Positions 13,410 through 18,241 of a stretch of 18,241 bases of DNA are shown piece after piece. The position numbers were made by a program, and so were the translations under genes. Position 1 is the stretch's first letter. The number at the start of each line of letters is the position of its first letter. The DNA is taken from positions 1 through 18,241 of the forward strand of contig CAZPQC010000079.1 of NCBI GenBank assembly GCA_964588525.1, in the 5' to 3' direction. The DNA comes from JAFGQJ01 sp964588525 (GTDB lineage: Bacteria; Spirochaetota; Spirochaetia; SZUA-6; DRHE01). The notes beneath the pieces were generated by a model, which saw only the letters and a program-made list of their open reading frames with translations, was not told the DNA's origin and did not search any database.

Positions 13410-16409
13410 TTGCGTATCAGAGCCTCTCTGTTGACTTTCCTCTTGTTTCTTCTTTGGAGCGTTCCCGCGGGCGCGCAGAGTGCCGAAAATCTCTTCGAGG
13501 CGGGAAGGAAGGCCTTCCAGGATGGCATGTACGTCATGGCCGGGAGGAACTTCCGGGAGCTGACGGATCAGTATCCGGACAGTCCCCTGGCCGACGATGC
13601 CGAGTATCTCAGCGGGGTTGCGGATTTCTATCTCGGGGAGTTCCAAGCTTGCGTTTCCACCTTGAAGAACTATGCCCGCAAGTATCCCGGCTCGGCAAAC
13701 AACAACAGAGTTTCCTACTGGCTCGGCAGCGCCTACTTTCAGCTGCTCGACTACTCTGAGAGTCATTCTCAGCTCCAAAATCAGGTGGAAAAATATCCCG
13801 ATGAGCAGCCGTACTACGATCATGCCTTGCTGCTCAAGGCGATGGTGGAGGAGAATCTCTCCGACTGGGCGGCGGCCCGGAAAAGCTACGGACGGGTATT
13901 GGGCAGGGATTCTGCCAGAGATCTCTGGCCGGAGGCGCTGTACCGTTCCGGCGGTATTGCCCTGCGCAGCGCCGATTATTCCGGGGCGCTGACCGCATTC
14001 AGCCGGATTGTCGTCGAGTTTCCCGATTCGCCTTATGCCGATGAGGCTGTTTTTTTCGTCGGGGAGTGTCATTTCTTTCTCGGCCGTTACGCCGAGGCCG
14101 AACGCAGCTACCGTTCCGTTCTGGCTTCCGATCCTCCACCGGAGCAGTTGCAGACCAGCCTGTACCGGCTGGCCCTGATCCTGTCCGAGCTCGGCCGCAG
14201 CGGCGAGGCCCTGGATTTCTGTGCGGCGCTGGAGCTTCGTTTTCCCCGCAGCCGCTACCTCGAACCCCTCGCCCGTCTCAAGGCTGATCTGCTGTTCGAT
14301 CTGGAGCGCTATGCCGAGGCGTACGATGCCTACGGCAAAGCTCTGGAAACAAGCGCGGGGACCGAGGAGCAGCAGGTCATCCACTACAACATGGGGCTTT
14401 CCGCCTACCTGAACGGGGATCTGCGTAGATCCGTCGAGCCGCTGCAAAAAGCGCTGCAGGGGCGCTCTCAGATAGCTGAGCAGAGCCTCTTCCGCCTCTC
14501 CGCCGTGCAGGCGCAGCTGGGGTTGGTAAAGGAGGCTGCGGGGCGCTTCGAGGAGTTCAGGCGCCGCTACCCTTCATCCCCGAGGCGGGAAGAGGCCACC
14601 AGGATCCTGGCCGCGCTGTACTACGACGGGGGGCAGCAGAAAAAAGCCGAAGCCTTGTATACCGAGCTGATCAGCCGCTATCCCGACTCTGCCTATCAGG
14701 ACGAGTATCTGTTCAAGCGCGGGAGCGTCCATCTGCAGGACGGCTCTATTGCCGACGCACTCAAGGACTTCTATTCCCTCAACGAGCACTGGCCCGACTC
14801 TTCCTATGGTCCGGAGAGCACCTACGACATCGGCTACATCTATTCGCAGCGGGGGGAGTACAAACGGGCGATTCCCTATTTCGAAGACGTTCTGAGAGCT
14901 GAGCCTTCAGCCGAGCTTGCCGGCCGTGCGATACTGGCGGCCGGAGTGTGCGCCTTCAATGCGGGGGACTATCAGGCGGCGATACGGTGGTTCCAGAGAA
15001 ACACCGGGGCACGGCCATCCGGGGGTGGGGACCACGGGGTACGGCCATCCGGGGCACGGCCGGCGGCGTGGTTGGGAGAGAGCTGGTTCTACCTGGGCAG
15101 GACCTATTACAAGATCGAACAACTCGACAAGGCCGCCGACAGCTTCGGACGGGCGGCGGAATTGTTGGGCGGCTTCGCCCAAGGGGGGGGCTCCGGGGCG
15201 GGTGGGGACGCCTCCCAGGGAGAGGAGGCGCTGTTTTGGAAGGGGTTGTCGGAGTACAGGTTGGATCTGTTCGTACCGGCGAAAGAAACCTTTTTGACCC
15301 TAACCAAGCGCTATCCGGGGGGGCAGCGGGTCGCCGAGAGCTTCTACCGAGCCGGTGTCTGTGCTTCTCAGGTCGATGGTTACGCGGAGAGCATCGAGTA
15401 CTACGACAGGGCGCTGCAGGCTGTGGCTGGCGGGACGACGCAAACCCAAAGGGGGGAATACCGGGACAACCTGCATCAGGAAATCCTCTATCAGAAGGGC
15501 TTGAGTCATCTCTTGGCGGGGGAGAGAGACCGGGCCGTCAAGACCTACGAGACGCTGAGCCGGGAGTTCCCGCAAAGCACCCTGGCTTCAGAAGCTTTTT
15601 TCAAGATCGCCGAGGAGGATTTCAGCCGAGGCAGCTATGGGAGCGCCGTTCGCGGCTTCCTCCAGGTCAAGGACCGGTTTCCCGCAACTCCGGCGGCCGC
15701 CACGGCCCTGTACTGGGCGGGTCTGAGCGCTGCCAGGGCGGGAGACCAGGCCGCCGCCCTGGAGTATCTGATCGGCTACCTGGAGGAAAGCGGCGGTGGT
15801 CGTTCTTCCGGCGGGCTGGCCGATTTGGCCATGCGGGAGATCCGGGGTATCCTCTCACAGATCGGAGGCCCCGAGCAGGGGTCGGAGGGGCGAATATTCG
15901 AAGAGTTCTACAGGCGGGTTGATCGCAGCCCTTCCCTCGAGCAGGAGTTCAAGAATCGGGTTCGCCTGGAGTACGCCCGCTATATTTTTTCCGACAAACC
16001 CGACGGTGCGATGGCGATCCTCCAGACAGTGCGGGCCGATGATCCGGCGGAACCCCTGGCCAGCGAGGTGAACTTCCTGATCGGCGAGTACTACAGGATT
16101 GACGGTGAACTGGATCGGGCCTACGATATTTTTACCGGGATCGTCGGCGCCAATTCTGAACGACCCGGCGCCTCTTCGCAGCTGGGTATCGGCCGTGTTT
16201 TGGAAGCTCGCGGCCAGAATCAGGAAGCGGCGGAAGAGTACCTCAAGGTACATTTCCTATATCCGGATCAAGCAGACCTGGCGGCCGAGGGCTTGTACAG
16301 GGCCGGGCGCATGTACTGGAACGAGGGTTATCGGGATAGAGCAGCAGAGCTGTTCGAGAGGCTGCGGACTGAGTATCCGGACAGCCCCTGGCTCGAGAAG
16401 GTACCGTAA
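13410..16409 (+). CDS. Large exported TPR-repeat protein
   Basis: A 999-residue protein starting at TTG, the only start that gives the signal peptide (MRIRASLLTFLLFLLWSVPAGA, cleavage near 22). The mature part is almost all tetratricopeptide-like helix pairs of 34-39 residues, with recurring patterns such as F...YPDSPLADDAEYLSG, YPGSANNNRVSYWLGSAYF, FPDSPYADEAVFFVGECHF and YPDSAYQDEYLFKRGSVHL. The YPDSP-type turn is typical of the YbgF/BamD-like TPRs that act in the periplasm on envelope assembly. Between about 530 and 610 the regular pattern is broken by Gly/Arg/Pro-rich and Gly-rich inserts (see repeats). There is no enzymatic motif. It probably scaffolds protein contacts in the periplasm; the partner is unknown. 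Confidence 0.85.
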   Translation: MRIRASLLTFLLFLLWSVPAGAQSAENLFEAGRKAFQDGMYVMAGRNFRELTDQYPDSPLADDAEYLSGVADFYLGEFQACVSTLKNYARKYPGSANNNRVSYWLGSAYFQLLDYSESHSQLQNQVEKYPDEQPYYDHALLLKAMVEENLSDWAAARKSYGRVLGRDSARDLWPEALYRSGGIALRSADYSGALTAFSRIVVEFPDSPYADEAVFFVGECHFFLGRYAEAERSYRSVLASDPPPEQLQTSLYRLALILSELGRSGEALDFCAALELRFPRSRYLEPLARLKADLLFDLERYAEAYDAYGKALETSAGTEEQQVIHYNMGLSAYLNGDLRRSVEPLQKALQGRSQIAEQSLFRLSAVQAQLGLVKEAAGRFEEFRRRYPSSPRREEATRILAALYYDGGQQKKAEALYTELISRYPDSAYQDEYLFKRGSVHLQDGSIADALKDFYSLNEHWPDSSYGPESTYDIGYIYSQRGEYKRAIPYFEDVLRAEPSAELAGRAILAAGVCAFNAGDYQAAIRWFQRNTGARPSGGGDHGVRPSGARPAAWLGESWFYLGRTYYKIEQLDKAADSFGRAAELLGGFAQGGGSGAGGDASQGEEALFWKGLSEYRLDLFVPAKETFLTLTKRYPGGQRVAESFYRAGVCASQVDGYAESIEYYDRALQAVAGGTTQTQRGEYRDNLHQEILYQKGLSHLLAGERDRAVKTYETLSREFPQSTLASEAFFKIAEEDFSRGSYGSAVRGFLQVKDRFPATPAAATALYWAGLSAARAGDQAAALEYLIGYLEESGGGRSSGGLADLAMREIRGILSQIGGPEQGSEGRIFEEFYRRVDRSPSLEQEFKNRVRLEYARYIFSDKPDGAMAILQTVRADDPAEPLASEVNFLIGEYYRIDGELDRAYDIFTGIVGANSERPGASSQLGIGRVLEARGQNQEAAEEYLKVHFLYPDQADLAAEGLYRAGRMYWNEGYRDRAAELFERLRTEYPDSPWLEKVP
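15006..15065 (+). repeat. Two 30-nt G/C-rich tandem units inside the TPR gene
   Basis: Two consecutive 30-nt units (15006-15035 and 15036-15065) share GGGGyACGGCCATCCGGGG (y = C or T); a third partial GGGGCACGGCC begins at 15051. Because 30 is divisible by three, the frame is kept and the units encode GARPSGGGDH and GVRPSGARPA. The segment interrupts the TPR pattern, so it looks like a recent expansion. Confidence 0.75.
15183..15190 (+). repeat. G8 homopolymer in the TPR gene
   Basis: Eight consecutive G residues inside the reading frame encode part of an AQGGGSGAGG linker. Another G7 run lies at 15317-15323 in the same gene. Such runs are slippage-prone; a one-base change here would truncate the protein. 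Confidence 0.7.
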
Positions 16410-16432
16410 CCCGATAGGGGGGCGAGGCGGCT

Positions 16433-17998
16433 ATGGCAGAGACTGTAGAGTTCTTGGATACGACCCTTAGAGACGGGAACAAGCTTCCCTTTGTCGTCCT
16501 GGACAGGAATGATCGCCTGGTAATTGCCAGGCAGCTGGCCACGCTGGGGGTGGATATAATTGATGCCGGGTATCCGGCAGCCTCCGCAGAGGAGAGGGAT
16601 ATCGTCGGGGCAATCGCCGAAGAGGTGCGGGGTCCCCGCATTTCCGCCCTCTCCCGGGCCGTGGTGGAAGACGTGGCGGAGGTTTGCGAGCTGCTCGCAA
16701 AAAGCCCAAAACCCCATGTGCACGTCTTTCTTCCCGTTTCACCTCATTTCCTGAAGAACAAGCTCGAGCTGTCAGCAGAGGAGACTCTGACTCGGATCGG
16801 GCGTTGCCTGGAGACCGCCGGGAAACTTCCCGTACAATTCTCTCTCGGCGAAATTGCGGAGGCGGAGCCGGCGTTTCTCATGGAAGCCGCCGCGGCGATT
16901 GCCGAAGGCGGAGCGGAAGTGCTCAACCTGGCCGATACCCACGGCAGCATGCATCCCCGGGCCGCCTCCGAGTTGATCGGCAGGATTGCAGCCACCCTGG
17001 ATCCGAAGCCGGCTGTCAGAATTGGGGTACATTTCCATAATGACCTTGGGCTGGCAACCGCAAATTCCCTCGCCTGCCTGGAAGCGGGGGCGCGCCATGT
17101 CGAGTGTACTATCGGGGGGTTGGGCGAGAGGGGAGGGAACGCGGCGCTGGAGGAGATAGTTTTTACCTTGGAAGCGTTCGGACAGCGGTTGGGTCTGACC
17201 CATCACATACGTTTGGACCAGCTGTGGCGCACATCCGCGCTGCTCTCCCGACTGACGGGGATTTCCCCCCATCCGAACAAAGCGGTGATAGGAAAATGCG
17301 CCCTGGCGGGATCGAGCCCTGGAGCCGGCGGTGATGAGGGGAAAGCCCTTCCGGGGCACCTGAGGCAGCTGTTCCGGGGAGCTACCATCGGCAGATCCGA
17401 GGATTCCCTGTTCGGCGATCAGGAGATGAGCCGGGCGGGATTTCAGCAGCAGTTGAAGACCTTCCAGATCGATACCGAAGGGGTGGATCTGGACAAAGCC
17501 TACGGCCTGTATCAGTCTCAGGTTCGTCGAAAAAAAACGGTAACCCTGAGCGAGGTCCAGTCGATCGTGGAACAGGCCCGCCTGGAGGAGACCCAGACAG
17601 TTTATTCCCTGGCCTCCTTCAGCGTGATGACCGGTTCCCACTGCCTGCCTGTCGGAAGCGTCGAGCTGGAGGCGGGAGAGTCGACTCTGGTGCAGTCGGC
17701 CACGGGCACCGGACCGGTGGACGCCCTCTGTCGGGCCGTGGACAGGGCGATCGGATTGAACCCGCGGTTGATTCTGTACTCCGTGGATCACCTGACCGAG
17801 GGTAAAGATGCGCGGGCCGAAGTCACGGTCAGTTTGGCCTATCTGGGAAGGCGTTTCCACGGCCACTCCGGTTCGACGGACGTGGTGGAAGCCAGCTTGA
17901 GAGCATACCTGGAAGCGGTGAACAACATCGAAACCCACCGACGTGCCTACCCGGAGGAGCAATTCTATATAAACGGCGAAGAGCTCTGGTGGGAGTAG
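16433..17998 (+). CDS. LeuA-like 2-isopropylmalate synthase / DRE-TIM metallolyase homologue
   Basis: A 521-residue protein with the full plan of long 2-isopropylmalate synthases, which condense acetyl-CoA with 2-oxoisovalerate in leucine synthesis. The TIM barrel has DTTLRDG (9-15; Arg13 catalytic, Asp14 metal ligand), the metal-binding HFHND (200-204) and GGLGERGGNAALEE. The C-terminal LeuA allosteric domain is intact (GTGPVDALCRAVDRA, DHLTEGKDARAEVTV, STDVVEASLRAYLEAVNNIE). However, after DTTLRDG the usual E-Q-x-P-G is N-K-L-P-F, and the conserved SGIHxDG of the second subdomain is replaced by GSSPGAGGDEG, with the HSGR-type motif also missing. It may use another 2-oxo acid, have weak activity, or be regulatory. 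No leuB, leuC or leuD lies near. The ATG at 16433 follows a G-rich stretch (16417-16430). Confidence 0.85.
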   Translation: MAETVEFLDTTLRDGNKLPFVVLDRNDRLVIARQLATLGVDIIDAGYPAASAEERDIVGAIAEEVRGPRISALSRAVVEDVAEVCELLAKSPKPHVHVFLPVSPHFLKNKLELSAEETLTRIGRCLETAGKLPVQFSLGEIAEAEPAFLMEAAAAIAEGGAEVLNLADTHGSMHPRAASELIGRIAATLDPKPAVRIGVHFHNDLGLATANSLACLEAGARHVECTIGGLGERGGNAALEEIVFTLEAFGQRLGLTHHIRLDQLWRTSALLSRLTGISPHPNKAVIGKCALAGSSPGAGGDEGKALPGHLRQLFRGATIGRSEDSLFGDQEMSRAGFQQQLKTFQIDTEGVDLDKAYGLYQSQVRRKKTVTLSEVQSIVEQARLEETQTVYSLASFSVMTGSHCLPVGSVELEAGESTLVQSATGTGPVDALCRAVDRAIGLNPRLILYSVDHLTEGKDARAEVTVSLAYLGRRFHGHSGSTDVVEASLRAYLEAVNNIETHRRAYPEEQFYINGEELWWE

Positions 17999-18002
17999 GG
18001 TC

Positions 18003-18241
18003 TTACGCGTTGACCCGCTCGACGTACTCCCGGGTCTCCGAGTTGACCAGGATCTTGTCCCCCTCTTTGATGAACAGCGGCACCTTGACCACCAGCCCCG
18101 TTTCCAATGTTACCGGCTTTGTGGCCCCGGATACGGTGTCGCCCCTCAGGCCCTCTCTGGCCTCGGTGACGGTCAGTACCACCTTGTAGGGCAACAGGAT
18201 ATCGATGGGTTTTTCATCCCAGAAGGACAGCTGGACGGTTT
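18003..18241 (-). CDS. efp: Elongation factor P, N-terminal part outside the window
   Basis: The last 79 residues of EF-P, which binds the ribosome beside the peptidyl-tRNA and relieves stalling at polyproline. Reading on the minus strand, the frame is open from the window end (VQLSFWDEKPIDILLPYKV) to the TAA at 18005-18003. It shows the OB-fold domain III hallmarks: TVTEAREGLRGDT, SGATKPVTLETGLVVKVPLFI and EGDKILVNSETREYVERV. The N-terminal domain with the modified lysine lies beyond base 18241. It converges with the LeuA-like gene: only 4 nt separate the two stops, and no terminator hairpin fits between them. Confidence 0.95.
   Translation of the reverse strand, partial: TVQLSFWDEKPIDILLPYKVVLTVTEAREGLRGDTVSGATKPVTLETGLVVKVPLFIKEGDKILVNSETREYVERVNA

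Noticed and set aside
13263..14447. A 394-codon open frame on the minus strand opposite the end of clpC and the TPR gene
   Set aside because: It is antisense to two well-supported genes, has no recognisable motif, and long shadow frames are expected in GC-rich codon use. The same applies to minus-strand frames at 11372-12376 and 16772-17962.
14948..15922. A 324-codon plus-strand frame in another phase of the TPR gene
   Set aside because: Its product is low-complexity Gly/Arg-rich with no domain, while the overlapping frame has a signal peptide and regular TPR repeats.

Overview
The window looks like a chromosomal housekeeping stretch from a free-living or commensal spirochaete, with GC somewhat above half by eye. 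This is an inference. It rests on the gene mix: a LolCDE lipoprotein exporter, signal-peptide-bearing proteins with fibronectin-III-like, PEGA and TPR modules, a CheY-type regulator, a short FtsY without an acidic N-terminal domain, and a Firmicutes-like McsA-McsB-ClpC block with no ctsR. No mobile element, rRNA, tRNA or CRISPR array was seen. Almost every base is coding.

Layout. 1-743 (minus) is the N-terminal part of an exported fibronectin-III-like protein. It diverges from 814-1104 (plus), an orphan Cas2-family protein; two overlapping promoter-like sequences fill the gap. From 1156 to 9260 runs a tightly packed plus-strand operon: prfB (with an intact +1 programmed frameshift), a CheY-like receiver, an exported PEGA protein, ftsY, an exported charged repeat protein, and lolC-lolD-lolE. 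All seven junctions overlap by 1-10 nt, so translational coupling is likely. A TATAAT box introduces mcsA-mcsB-clpC (9287-13372). A second TATAAT plus a ribosome binding site precedes a 999-residue exported TPR protein (13410-16409), followed by a LeuA-like alpha-isopropylmalate synthase homologue (16433-17998). The window closes with the C-terminal end of elongation factor P on the minus strand, converging with only 4 nt between the stops.

How the parts fit. The first operon joins translation termination (RF2), membrane targeting (FtsY), lipoprotein release (LolCDE) and two secreted proteins of unknown role, so it reads as an envelope-biogenesis operon. The second block is a protein quality-control module. 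In Firmicutes, McsB phosphorylates arginines to mark proteins for ClpC-ClpP. Here the McsB homologue lacks the family's catalytic cysteine and has two more active-site substitutions, so marking may work differently or not at all. That is the most interesting observation in the window. Others are the orphan Cas2-like protein, a LeuA homologue whose second-subdomain motifs are degenerate, and a repeat-rich, poly-G-containing segment inside the TPR gene.
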